A DNA stretch of 64,000 bases from contig JBIKVP010000001.1 of the NCBI GenBank assembly GCA_044356745.1, forward strand, positions 1 through 64,000. Reading direction: 5' to 3'. The DNA is from JBIKVP01 sp044356745 (GTDB lineage Bacteria > Pseudomonadota > Alphaproteobacteria > Rhizobiales > Beijerinckiaceae). This document shows positions 54,241 through 63,614 of the stretch, piece by piece (position 1 is the first letter of the stretch; each line of letters begins with the position of its first letter). Below the pieces are notes generated by a model. That model saw only the letters and a program-made list of their open reading frames with translations, had not been told where the DNA came from and did not search any database. Both the position numbers and the translations under genes were made by a program.

Positions 54241-55413
54241 TTACTCTGCCGCTTCAACACGCCCTTGCACACTCATGGCACGACGAACCGATGCAATCAC
54301 CCTATCTTGCTGTTCTTCACTTAAATAAGGATGCATAGGCAAACTAATGACTTCATGCGCCAGACGCTCAGCAACCGGCAGTGACGTTTGAACAGCAGCA
54401 TGAAACTTTTTGTAAGCTGTCTGCTGATGAAGCGGTTTAGGATAATAAATCGCGGTGGGGACACCATCGGCTTTGAGCGCATCAGCAAATGCAGCACGGT
54501 CAAAACCAGGCATTTTAAGCGTATATTGCGCCCAAACAGATGTGTATCCTTCTGGCACTTCTGGTGTGAGCGCAATATCCCGTAATGCATCATTATAGCG
54601 TGCAGCAATACGGTTACGGGCAACGATTTCATCCGCAAAAACTTTAAGCTTTTCAATGAGTATTGCGGCCTGCATCGTATCAAGACGACCATTCATGCCG
54701 ATGCGCACGTTATCGTATTTATCAGACCCTTGCCCATGCACACGAATTGAGCGCATCGTTGCAGCCAGTTCATCATCATTCGTGAACACCGCGCCGCCAT
54801 CACCATAACACCCTAAAGGTTTTGCAGGGAAGAAACTGGTCGATGTAGCGAGCCCAATCGTTCCAACCTTGCGCCCCTTATAAACTCCGCCAAAACCTTG
54901 CGCTGAATCACAAAGCATCCAAAGATTTTCGCGGCTACAAATCGGCTCAAGCGCATCATAATCAGCTGGCAAACCAAACAGATCAACTGGAATAACCCCA
55001 ACAGGCTTTAAACCTTTAGCTTTTGCAGCGCTAATGGCCTGTTCTAAACTTTGTGGATCGATATTGAACGTATTTTCATCAGAATCCACAAAGATAGGAA
55101 TTGCACCAAGCCACGCCACAACTTCAGCCGTCGCAGCGAAAGTAAACGTTGGGCAAAAGACTGCATCCCCAGGTTTTACCCCTTTTGCCATTAATACAAA
55201 AGCAAGAGCATCCGTGCCATTTGCACATGAAACAACATGTTTTGCACCGCAAAAAGCAGCTAAGTCAGTTTCAAGCTGTTTCACTTCAGGGCCCATAATG
55301 TAGGCTCCGTGATTAACAACATTCAACACCGCAGTATCAATCTTATCACCGAGAAAACGGCGCTGTGCGGCTAAATCAATAAAAGCAATCGGCTCATGCG
55401 TAGGGGTTGACAT
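54241..55413 (-). CDS. DegT/DnrJ/EryC1-type sugar aminotransferase (WbpE-like)
   Basis: 390 residues. PFAM DegT markers: NHGAYIMGPEVKQLE, CANGTDALAFVLMA, DSAQGFGGVYKGRKVGTIG, the Schiff-base Lys in TSFFPAKPLGCYGDGGAVFT, and NGRLDTMQAAIL. Placed after a nucleotide-sugar dehydrogenase and an oxidoreductase/acetyltransferase fusion, it most likely aminates C3 of UDP-3-keto-GlcNAc uronic acid, as WbpE does. The start overlaps the upstream stop by one base (TGATG). Confidence 0.9.
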   Translation of the reverse strand: MSTPTHEPIAFIDLAAQRRFLGDKIDTAVLNVVNHGAYIMGPEVKQLETDLAAFCGAKHVVSCANGTDALAFVLMAKGVKPGDAVFCPTFTFAATAEVVAWLGAIPIFVDSDENTFNIDPQSLEQAISAAKAKGLKPVGVIPVDLFGLPADYDALEPICSRENLWMLCDSAQGFGGVYKGRKVGTIGLATSTSFFPAKPLGCYGDGGAVFTNDDELAATMRSIRVHGQGSDKYDNVRIGMNGRLDTMQAAILIEKLKVFADEIVARNRIAARYNDALRDIALTPEVPEGYTSVWAQYTLKMPGFDRAAFADALKADGVPTAIYYPKPLHQQTAYKKFHAAVQTSLPVAERLAHEVISLPMHPYLSEEQQDRVIASVRRAMSVQGRVEAAE

Positions 55414-57104
55414 CAGACGATCTCCTCTAAAACGTCAGCTGATAATTCACGATAGCGGCGGTTTGTCTCAGGGCATTGCCATTCGCCCGCACGATCACTT
55501 TGCACCATGCGCGCACCAAAATGCGACATCCAGCCGATGCGGCGTGCTGGAACACCTGCCATCAATGCAAAGTCAGGTACATCACCTGCGACAACAGCGC
55601 CCGCTGCAATAAAGCTATATTGCCCTAAAGTATATCCGCATACGATCGTGGCATTCGCGCCAATCGTCGTGCCTTTTTTAACAAGCGTTGGACGATATTC
55701 TGATTTACGCACAATTTCCGCACGTGGATTGTTCACATTCGTGAATACGCAAGAAGGGCCACAAAACACACCATCTTCAAGTGTGACACCTTCATAAATC
55801 GACACGTTGTTTTGCACTTTAACACCGTTGCCAATGGTGACTTGAGGGCCAATCACAACATTCTGACCAATTTTGCAGTTTTCACCAATCGTAACATCGC
55901 CCAAAATATGACTGAAATGCCAAATATCTGTGCCTTTACCCAGTGTAACACCTGCATCAACGTAGGCGCTCTCGTGAATGCGTGTATGGGGATGCGTACC
56001 CACGACGCGGGGATTGGCAACGGGCACGTGAGACACTTGCGGAGATGCACCTTGTCCCGCTTTCATCGCAGCACTCGCACGCGCTAATACATTCAGCACA
56101 CGCAACCCCTCAACGCCATCTGTGCGCGGTGTCTCTCCTGAAGCAATCGTTTGCACAAAATGCGTACATTCATTGCGTAAGGGTTCACTGCGTTCAAAAG
56201 GAATAGATCTGGCTTCGCCCTTCACTTCAAGCGGCGCGCCATTCACCCAACTGACCGTATTGGCGTAATGCATAAGCTTATTGACGGGATCAGCCTGACT
56301 ATCTTCAAAAACAATCATGCCCTTATCACCAACGACAACAAAGCGCTGTTCTTTAATCGGGTGAAGCCATGAGACAAACACATGACCCCGCACACCATTT
56401 TGAAATGTCATCTGCACATGGGCATGATCCGCGATATGAGGATTAAGCGTATTGGCGCCAAAAGCAGTAACATCAACAGGATCAGCACCCGTGAGCCCTA
56501 GAACCATCGATAAATCATGGGGACCAAGCGCCCAGAGCACATCTTCTTCTTGGCGCAGCTTACCCATCGCTAAGCGGTTGGAATAAATATATTGAATTTT
56601 GCCGATTAACCCTTCAGCAATCACCTGTTTGAGTTTGATGTAAGCGGGATGATATTGTAGCAAATGTCCAACCATGAGCCGTAAATTAAGTTGTTGCGCC
56701 AGCGCATGAAGCTCTTCAGCATCTTTCACTTCTAAAGCAATCGGCTTTTCAACAAAGACATGCTTACCTGCAAGCAGCGCCTTTTTCGCAGCATCAAAAT
56801 GCATCTCAGCCGGCAGCGCAATGGCAACACCATGAACCGTAGGGTCGCTTAAAACAGCATCAAATGCCACCGATTGCGCACCATGTTTTGCGACAAGTTC
56901 AGCAGCTGTGGCAGGATTATTTTCAACAATCGCACCTAAATTACCCATCTCGGCAAAATTGCGCACGAGATTTTTGCCCCAGTATCCGCCACCAATGACC
57001 GCGATGCGGACATCAACAGCCGTCAAAGACGGAGCCGGATTTTTTAACGTATTCTCGTTAATGACAGAAATAATCTCTTTGCGGGCAACTGATAGTGTCG
57101 TCAC
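55413..57104 (-). CDS. Fused Gfo/Idh oxidoreductase and left-handed beta-helix N-acetyltransferase (WbpB-WbpD type)
   Basis: 563 residues from GTG 57104, with AAGGA about ten bases upstream; the open frame extends to another GTG at 57185. Residues about 30-350 are a Gfo/Idh/MocA oxidoreductase (IAVIGGGYWGKNLVRNFAEM, VFVEKPIALE). Residues about 370-520 are a hexapeptide-repeat acetyltransferase (DIWHFSHILGDVTIGENCKI, GQNVVIGPQVTIGNGV). In Pseudomonas these are separate WbpB and WbpD proteins acting before and after the WbpE transaminase. Joining them with the neighbouring WbpE-like gene gives a compact route to UDP-GlcNAc(3NAc)A. Confidence 0.88.
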   Translation of the reverse strand: MTTLSVARKEIISVINENTLKNPAPSLTAVDVRIAVIGGGYWGKNLVRNFAEMGNLGAIVENNPATAAELVAKHGAQSVAFDAVLSDPTVHGVAIALPAEMHFDAAKKALLAGKHVFVEKPIALEVKDAEELHALAQQLNLRLMVGHLLQYHPAYIKLKQVIAEGLIGKIQYIYSNRLAMGKLRQEEDVLWALGPHDLSMVLGLTGADPVDVTAFGANTLNPHIADHAHVQMTFQNGVRGHVFVSWLHPIKEQRFVVVGDKGMIVFEDSQADPVNKLMHYANTVSWVNGAPLEVKGEARSIPFERSEPLRNECTHFVQTIASGETPRTDGVEGLRVLNVLARASAAMKAGQGASPQVSHVPVANPRVVGTHPHTRIHESAYVDAGVTLGKGTDIWHFSHILGDVTIGENCKIGQNVVIGPQVTIGNGVKVQNNVSIYEGVTLEDGVFCGPSCVFTNVNNPRAEIVRKSEYRPTLVKKGTTIGANATIVCGYTLGQYSFIAAGAVVAGDVPDFALMAGVPARRIGWMSHFGARMVQSDRAGEWQCPETNRRYRELSADVLEEIV

Positions 57105-57249
57105 GAGGTCTTTTTCCTTTTTGAAACAGGAGGTAGAATGTCGTGCATCATACGAAAAAGTGATATTTAACGTAGCAATCAGCACACACTGACCGCACTC
57201 AATACGTTTGAAAATCTACGTATAACGTACAACGCCCAATGTACTTCCC

Positions 57250-58614
57250 TTAAGCCTTAATCACATGGGATCCTTTAACACCTGCCTTGGCACAAGCATT
57301 ACGGGTATCAATCACAAGTTTAGAGTGGCGTACTAATTCTTTGTAATCCACTTGATCATGATCAGTGGCGATCAGAACCGCATCAAAACCGCTAAGCACT
57401 TCGGGTGTCATGGCAACAGACGCACGCCCCGCGAGTGCGGCATGTTCGCGTGTCATCGGAATGACTGGAATGTGAGGATCATGATATTCTACATGCGCAC
57501 CACGTGACTCGATCAGCTCAATCAATTTGAGCGAAGGACTTTCGCGCATGTCATCAACATTCTTCTTGTAAGCAACACCACAAATCAGAATGCGCGCACC
57601 CGTAAGACCTTTGCCAACAATGCGATCGACTGATTCCGCCAGTTTATTGACAACGACGTAAGGCATACGCGTGTTGATTTGCCCCGCCAACTCAATAAAG
57701 CGTGTCGTGATGTCAAATTCACGCGCTTTCCATGTCAAATAAAACGGATCAATCGGAATACAATGCCCACCTAATCCTGGACCAGGATAAAACGGCATAA
57801 AGCCAAACGGCTTCGTTTTTGCAGCATCAATCACTTCCCAAACATCAACACCCATCGCCGCATAAACAACCTTCAGCTCATTAACGAGAGCAATATTGAC
57901 GGCGCGAAAAATATTTTCGGTGAGTTTAACTGCTTCAGCCGTTGCCGTTGACGACACTGGAACTGTTTTGACAATTAATTCAGAATAAAGCGCTTCTGCC
58001 AAAGCCAGCGCATCAGCACCATCTCCGCCCACAACTTTTGGGATAGAGGCCGTGCCAAAATCAGGATTACCCGGATCTTCACGCTCTGGCGAAAACGCTA
58101 AGAAGAAATCCACACCACTTTTAAGTCCTGATGACTCAAGAATTGGCTTCATGATTTCATCAGTTGTGCCCGGATATGTTGTAGACTCCAAAACCACGAG
58201 CTGACCACGACGCAAGTAAGGAGCAATCGCACGCGCCGTATTTTCAACATACGATAAATCGGGCTCGCGATATTTATTCAAAGGGGTTGGAACAGCGATG
58301 AGAATGGCATCAGGTTCTGCAAGGCGAGAAAAGTCAGCGGTAGCTTCAAAGCGGTTATCCTCACGGGCTTTTGCAATCGCGTCAGACGATATGTGCTTTA
58401 TAAAGCTTTCTCCGCGATTAATCTGAGCAACACGCGGCGCATCAATATCAAACCCAAGAACTGGAAAGCCTTTGTGAGCGGCTGTAAGCGCAAGCGGAAT
58501 TCCCACATAGCCAAGACCAACGATACCAACAACAGCACGTTTTTCACGATAAGCTTCAATCAAATTGGCCACATTGAGAGGCTCTGTGACGACTTTCAAA
58601 TGTGCTTTTTTCAT
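57250..58614 (-). CDS. UDP-N-acetylglucosamine 6-dehydrogenase (WbpA-like)
   Basis: 454 residues. VGIVGLGYVGIPLALTAAHK, then GFPVLGFDID, is the NAD fold. Further family blocks are VVLESTTYPGTTDE, the catalytic PGPGLGGHCIPIDPFYL with the active-site Cys, and ILICGVAYKKNVDDMRESPS. It oxidises C6 of a UDP-sugar twice to the uronic acid. Its position at the start of the three-gene set and the WbpA-like motif order suggest UDP-GlcNAc as substrate; UDP-GlcNAc versus UDP-ManNAc is not settled. Confidence 0.9.
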   Translation of the reverse strand: MKKAHLKVVTEPLNVANLIEAYREKRAVVGIVGLGYVGIPLALTAAHKGFPVLGFDIDAPRVAQINRGESFIKHISSDAIAKAREDNRFEATADFSRLAEPDAILIAVPTPLNKYREPDLSYVENTARAIAPYLRRGQLVVLESTTYPGTTDEIMKPILESSGLKSGVDFFLAFSPEREDPGNPDFGTASIPKVVGGDGADALALAEALYSELIVKTVPVSSTATAEAVKLTENIFRAVNIALVNELKVVYAAMGVDVWEVIDAAKTKPFGFMPFYPGPGLGGHCIPIDPFYLTWKAREFDITTRFIELAGQINTRMPYVVVNKLAESVDRIVGKGLTGARILICGVAYKKNVDDMRESPSLKLIELIESRGAHVEYHDPHIPVIPMTREHAALAGRASVAMTPEVLSGFDAVLIATDHDQVDYKELVRHSKLVIDTRNACAKAGVKGSHVIKA

Positions 58615-58802
58615 TTAAACCTGCTTACAAATACGGGGAATTTTTCCAAAAACAATGGGCTAACAATGATAAGTTGCCCTGTTTCAACCTCAATAAATCG
58701 TTAAAACATCGTTAGTCTTTTGAGGATATTTCAACTTTATGTCAAGCCTAGGTGATCAATTCACCCCAATTCGACCTTCACATTCTGTAACAGACACGTC
58801 AC

Positions 58803-58822
58803 AAAAAAAGGCTCAATGAGCC
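58803..58822 (-). terminator. Terminator of aqpZ
   Basis: On the minus strand: AAGGCTC, loop, GAGCCTT, then seven T. It lies just beyond the aqpZ stop at 58855. Confidence 0.75.
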
Positions 58823-58854
58823 TTCTTCTCTCTTGGGTATCAATTTGTTTATGA

Positions 58855-59559
58855 TTATTCGGCTTCAAGAACCCGATTTTTGAACAAAAATCCTGCTAAA
58901 AGTGCAGCAAGAGGGGGCACAATCAAAAAGAGCCAAACCTGTGCCAACGCTGTTCCACCGACATAAACTGCCGGAGCAAGTGAACGTGCAGGATTCAGCG
59001 AAACACCCGTGACATTGATAAACGTGAGAATAAGCACAGCAAGCGTTAAACCAATCACAAGACCAGCAACAGGTGTTGTACCCGCTTTTGAGGTCGCACC
59101 TAAAATGACAACCATGAAGATGAATGTAGCGACAAATTCAACAATTAAAGCTGAGAGAAGTGAATATTGCCCCAGATAACCCGCACCCCAACCTGTTTGA
59201 GCAAGACCTTGCGCTTGAATATCATATCCACCTGCTTTTCCTGACAAAATTAACGCCAGAAAGCCAGCACCAATAAAGGCTCCAACAATTTGTGATGCGA
59301 TGTAACCAGGCACATCGCTTGTCGGCAAACGTCCCGCTGCCCATGCGGCAATTGTAACAGACGGATTAAGGTGACATCCCGAAATCGGGCCAAGCGCATA
59401 AGCCATACCTGTCACTGCTAATCCGAATGCAAGCGCAATCGGCAGAGTATTAATGGCGTTTTGCGGTAGGCCTGCGCCATAACCGCCGATAACGACAGCA
59501 CCACAGCCAATGAGAACGAGAACAGCTGTTCCCAAAGCCTCAGCAAAATACTTTTTCAT
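58855..59559 (-). CDS. aqpZ: Aquaporin Z family water channel
   Basis: 234 residues with six spans. The first pore motif is SGCHLNPSVTIAAW (NPS in place of NPA) and the second is NPARSLAPAVYVGG. The His in GCHLN and the Arg after the second NPA match the narrow aromatic/Arg filter typical of water-selective AqpZ rather than GlpF. It has its own terminator. Confidence 0.93.
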   Translation of the reverse strand: MKKYFAEALGTAVLVLIGCGAVVIGGYGAGLPQNAINTLPIALAFGLAVTGMAYALGPISGCHLNPSVTIAAWAAGRLPTSDVPGYIASQIVGAFIGAGFLALILSGKAGGYDIQAQGLAQTGWGAGYLGQYSLLSALIVEFVATFIFMVVILGATSKAGTTPVAGLVIGLTLAVLILTFINVTGVSLNPARSLAPAVYVGGTALAQVWLFLIVPPLAALLAGFLFKNRVLEAE

Positions 59560-59740
59560 AAGTCATATTTCCTTTTAAATGATAGACATCCGCATCAGAA
59601 ATCAATGATGTGACACACGCAAGACAAACTATCAGAATACGCGAAGATCAAGGCGGGTTATCCAAAAGAAATTAAATTTTTTTTGTTTTTAAACGCATGA
59701 AATACGTTACGAAAATGCGCACATCATAGGTTTGAGAAAT

Positions 59741-60658
59741 ATGCCTGAATTACCTGAAGTGGAAACTGTACGCCGTGGTCTTGCACCTGTAATGGAAGGT
59801 GCAATGATTGCGTGCGTTGATCTACGCCGAAACACTTTGCGCTACCCTTTTCCAGAAAATTTTAAGCAGCGACTTGAGGGGGCATCTATTCGTATCGTTT
59901 CACGACGTGCCAAATACATTCTGGTGTTTGCTAAGCAACCAGATAGTTTGAAAGAAGAGGTTTTAATTCTGCATCTTGGCATGAGCGGACGTTTTAAAAT
60001 TATTCCCTCTCAAAACGGCAATGCAGCAACCGATTTTGACGCGGCTTTTCATCATTCACAGGCGACATATGACATACATGATCACGTTATCTTTCATCTA
60101 AGCAGTGGTGTCAGAATTGTTTACAACGATGCGCGTCGCTTTGGATTTATGGATCTTGTTGCAGCCGATGATTATGAAAACAGCCCATACCTTAAACGCC
60201 TTGGTTTAGAGCCTCTCTCAAATGCGATGAATGCAGATGCGCTCGCAAAGCTTTTTTACAAGCGTAAAACATCTCTTAAAGCGGCCTTACTTGATCAGCG
60301 CTTTATTGCAGGTTTAGGCAACATTTATGTGTGCGAGGCATTATTTCGCGCGCATCTTCACCCAAATGATCCCGCATCAATTTTAGCAAATGAACACAGC
60401 TTACCCACATCAGCGGCGGAGCGTTTAGCACCCGTGATCGTTGACGTTCTCAAAGAAGCTGTTGAAGCAGGCGGATCAACGCTGCGTGATTTCGCGCATA
60501 CAGATGGTGCGATGGGATACTTCCAACATGCGTTTCAGGTATATGACCGTGAAGGCAAACCGTGTGTCAGAGACGGTTGTCAAAGTCACATAAAACGTAT
60601 GACACAAAACGGACGCTCAACGTACTTTTGCGCACTTTGCCAGACGGAAGAGGCTTAA
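59741..60658 (+). CDS. mutM: Formamidopyrimidine-DNA glycosylase
   Basis: 305 residues from ATG 59741, giving the obligatory PELPEVETVRRGL N-terminus with catalytic Pro1 and Glu2. LILHLGMSGRFK, NDARRFGFMDL and GLGNIYVCEALFRAHLHP are present. The zinc finger is C-VRDG-C ... C-AL-C, with Arg of GRSTYFC. It excises oxidised guanines. The stop lies two bases from the convergent gcrA stop. Confidence 0.96.
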   Translation: MPELPEVETVRRGLAPVMEGAMIACVDLRRNTLRYPFPENFKQRLEGASIRIVSRRAKYILVFAKQPDSLKEEVLILHLGMSGRFKIIPSQNGNAATDFDAAFHHSQATYDIHDHVIFHLSSGVRIVYNDARRFGFMDLVAADDYENSPYLKRLGLEPLSNAMNADALAKLFYKRKTSLKAALLDQRFIAGLGNIYVCEALFRAHLHPNDPASILANEHSLPTSAAERLAPVIVDVLKEAVEAGGSTLRDFAHTDGAMGYFQHAFQVYDREGKPCVRDGCQSHIKRMTQNGRSTYFCALCQTEEA

Positions 60659-60660
60659 AT

Positions 60661-61212
60661 TTAACTCGCCACCATTTTGCGTTCGCGACGACGCTCAGAG
60701 GAAGGTTGATAAGCAATTTTACAGTGATAAGTACAGTAGGGCGAACTACCGTCAGATTTTGCCCCACAATAACGGAAGTCAGGGGTTGTCGGATCACCCA
60801 TTGGCCAACGACACATGGATTCACGCAGCTCCATAATCGTCACGCGCTCAGACATCGGCACAACAACATTTTCAACGGGTGCTGCTTGAGGCGCTGCATC
60901 AGGGGACGCTTGTGGTGATGCATCCATTTTTAGCGCTGCATTGCCTTGCGTGCCACCACCTGATGCACCCCGATGTTGAGTTGGGCGGCTCGAGAGACGA
61001 TGAGGTGATGAAGGCTTGCGAACAGGCTGGCGTGCAACTGTCGATGTTGTGCTCTTAGCGCGTCCTGATAATCCCAGACGATGCACTTTTCCAATCACTG
61101 CATTGCGCGTCACACCGCCCATTTCAGCAGCAATCTGGCTGGCACTTAAACCATCCGTCCAAAGCTTTTTAAGCAACTCAACACGTTCATCGCTCCAGGT
61201 CGTATCGCTCAT
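60661..61212 (-). CDS. gcrA: Cell-cycle transcriptional regulator GcrA
   Basis: 183 residues. The N-terminal helix-turn-helix W-SDERVELLKKLWTDGLSASQ, then IAAEMGGVTRNAVIGKVHRL, is the GcrA signature that reads methylated GANTC sites. A Pro/Ser/Gln-rich linker leads to the C-terminal sigma-70-binding region (CRWPMGDPTTPDFRYCGAKS, then YCTYH). GcrA and CcrM together time gene expression in the alphaproteobacterial cell cycle. AGGAG precedes the start. Confidence 0.93.
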   Translation of the reverse strand: MSDTTWSDERVELLKKLWTDGLSASQIAAEMGGVTRNAVIGKVHRLGLSGRAKSTTSTVARQPVRKPSSPHRLSSRPTQHRGASGGGTQGNAALKMDASPQASPDAAPQAAPVENVVVPMSERVTIMELRESMCRWPMGDPTTPDFRYCGAKSDGSSPYCTYHCKIAYQPSSERRRERKMVAS

Positions 61213-61637
61213 TCGGCTCTCCTGAGGGGCATTAACATGTCCCGTAACACAACTGAAAATTCGTTAACACATTTTAATCAATGACCCTTGATGGATAGGC
61301 ATTCTCACGCACAAGCGCAACACAAGATCATGCAAAAACGTCGCTACCCCTGTGGACATTCTTAAAAAATATTTAACACGAAGGATACAGAACACACTTA
61401 TTAGATACTACATGTAGTATGTTAATGCTATTAAATCCACAATAAAACGATATTTTCAAGGGCTAGAGTGGTTTTAAAGATGCAAATAACACAACGTGTC
61501 GCATCCGAGCTTGTTCCAACAATTTTTAATCGTATTAAGAGAGATGTCAGCCTTTAAAAACATATGAAAATACACTGCTTGCACTTGTGAAATGATGTGT
61601 TACTATCAGATTTAGTCGAGCTTGAGGAGCGCACAGC
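61213..61637. other. Intergenic region upstream of gcrA with a 16-bp perfect palindrome
   Basis: About 425 bp, AT-rich. ATACTACATGTAGTAT at 61405-61420 is a perfect palindrome, the size of a dimeric repressor site. It lies about 190 bp from the gcrA start, so it could serve gcrA or the + strand genes. No coding frame is convincing; a 22-codon frame at about 61480-61557 lacks a ribosome-binding site. Confidence 0.5.
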
Positions 61638-61814
61638 GTGTTAGACAAAGTTTTAACGATGTCTCGTTCGTTTTTAAAAGCGATAACGTCTTTAATGCCG
61701 CATGTACGCGATGGAAACGAACAGACCAGCCATTCTTACGCACGTGTGCGTGCTGTGACACGCCATGAATTGATGCATGAGCGACTTCGTCGCAAACACC
61801 TTCGCAACCTCTAA
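61638..61814 (+). CDS. Small basic protein, unknown
   Basis: 58 residues from GTG 61638 with GAGGAG nine bases upstream. A hydrophobic/amphipathic first third (VLTMSRSFLKAITSLM) is followed by a highly basic C-terminus rich in Arg and His (RVRAVTRHELMHERLRRKHL). Small Arg-rich proteins of this size are common in rhizobia, but no family is assigned. It lies 200 bp before leuA. Confidence 0.5.
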   Translation: MLDKVLTMSRSFLKAITSLMPHVRDGNEQTSHSYARVRAVTRHELMHERLRRKHLRNL

Positions 61815-62014
61815 AAGCCTCAAGGGCGTGTAGCCTCGGTTTTTAGAGGATAAAGTTCTCCCCTACAGTGCATTGCCTGAGTGGATTGAACATATTTTAA
61901 GTGTGCAACATCAATAAACCTTCAGCTTTTTTGTGATAAGCTCATTTGGCAAGAGAGAATGCTTTATGTCAGGATCGAACACCAAAAAGCGCATGATTAT
62001 AGGATTATAAGGCG

Positions 62015-63586
62015 ATGTCCTCCTCACAGCCCCCCATGATATCACCACGCGATTTGAACCGCGTCATTATCTTTGACACGACTTTACGTGACGGAGAGCA
62101 ATCTCCGGGTGCAACAATGACACTTGATGAGAAAATTGAAGTTGCTGAATTGCTTGATCGTATGGGTGTCGATGTCATTGAGGCAGGATTTCCGATTGCA
62201 TCTAATGGCGATTTTGAAGCTGTCTCAGAAATTGCCTCACGCATTAAAAAAGCAACCGTTTGCGGCTTGGCACGAGCCGGCGATAAAGACATTGATCGGG
62301 CGGGAGAAGCCCTTAAAAAGGCAAAGCGTGGACGTATTCACACGTTCATTTCGACATCAGCCCTGCATATGAAATACAAATTGCAAAAATCTCCTGATGA
62401 AGTTTTGGAGATGGTGATCCGCTCCGTCACACGTGCACGCAATCATGTGGAAGATGTCGAATGGTCAGCAGAAGATGGCACACGCACAGAACATGATTTT
62501 TTATGTCGCTGTGTAGAAGCAGCCATTAAGGCGGGAGCAGCAACAATTAATATTCCTGATACAGTTGGATATACCGTGCCAGAGGAATATTTTAACCTGA
62601 TTACAATGTTACGCAACAGCGTCCCAAACAGTGATAAAGCAATTTTTTCAGTACATTGTCATGATGATCTGGGCATGGCCGTGGCAAATTCCCTTGCAGG
62701 GGTTAGAGCCGGCGCCCGACAGATTGAATGCACGATTAACGGTATTGGCGAGCGTGCAGGCAATGCGGCTCTAGAAGAGGTCGTGATGGCCATGCGCACC
62801 CGTCATGATGCGATGCCTTTCACAACGGGAATTGAAACAACGCTTCTGACCAAAGCCTCAAAACTTGTCTCGTCAGCAACCTCATTCCCCGTGCAGTATA
62901 ACAAGGCGATTGTCGGGCGTAATGCATTTGCTCATGAGAGCGGCATTCATCAAGACGGTATGCTCAAAAATACGCAGACATATGAAATCATGACACCTGA
63001 AAGCGTGGGCGTATCAAAGACATCGCTTGTGATGGGCAAACATTCTGGACGTAATGCGTTTCGCGCGCGTTTATCAGAATTGGGATACGCACTCAATGAC
63101 AATCAGCTTGATGAGGCGTTTGTGCGCTTTAAAGAGCTTGCCGATCAGAAGAAAGAGATTTTCGATGAAGATCTTGAAGCGTTGGTTGATGAAAATCTGG
63201 CGACAGCTAAAGATCGTATGAAAGTGCTTTCCTTGCTTGTTGTCGCAGGCACGATGGGGCCACAGATTACAACATTGACTCTGGAAATTGATGGTATTCA
63301 TAAAACAGTTCAGGCACAGGGCAATGGCCCAGTCGATTCCACTTTTAACGCCATTAAAGCACTTGTGCCTCATGACGCGAGGCTTGAGCTTTATCAGGTT
63401 CATGCGGTGACACAAGGCACGGATGCACAGGCAGAAGTGTCTGTGCGTTTAAGCGAAAACGGTAAAATGGTGACAGGAAAAGCCGCTCACCCTGATACTC
63501 TCGTCGCATCGGCAAAAGCATATTTATCTGCGCTCAATAAATTATTGCTCAAGCGTGATAAATTGCACGCCCATGCGGCAGAATAA
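62015..63586 (+). CDS. leuA: 2-isopropylmalate synthase
   Basis: 523 residues. The HMGL-like barrel has FDTTLRDGEQSPGATMTLDE at residues 18-37, HCHDDLGMAVANSLAGV (metal site) and GERAGNAALEEVV. The C-terminal LeuA dimer domain (about 390-515) carries the leucine-feedback region. It condenses acetyl-CoA with 2-ketoisovalerate in the first step of leucine synthesis. AAGGCG precedes ATG 62015. No leader peptide or T-box was found upstream. Confidence 0.96.
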   Translation: MSSSQPPMISPRDLNRVIIFDTTLRDGEQSPGATMTLDEKIEVAELLDRMGVDVIEAGFPIASNGDFEAVSEIASRIKKATVCGLARAGDKDIDRAGEALKKAKRGRIHTFISTSALHMKYKLQKSPDEVLEMVIRSVTRARNHVEDVEWSAEDGTRTEHDFLCRCVEAAIKAGAATINIPDTVGYTVPEEYFNLITMLRNSVPNSDKAIFSVHCHDDLGMAVANSLAGVRAGARQIECTINGIGERAGNAALEEVVMAMRTRHDAMPFTTGIETTLLTKASKLVSSATSFPVQYNKAIVGRNAFAHESGIHQDGMLKNTQTYEIMTPESVGVSKTSLVMGKHSGRNAFRARLSELGYALNDNQLDEAFVRFKELADQKKEIFDEDLEALVDENLATAKDRMKVLSLLVVAGTMGPQITTLTLEIDGIHKTVQAQGNGPVDSTFNAIKALVPHDARLELYQVHAVTQGTDAQAEVSVRLSENGKMVTGKAAHPDTLVASAKAYLSALNKLLLKRDKLHAHAAE

Positions 63587-63614
63587 TTTTTAAAGTACGC
63601 TTGAGGGTCAGATT

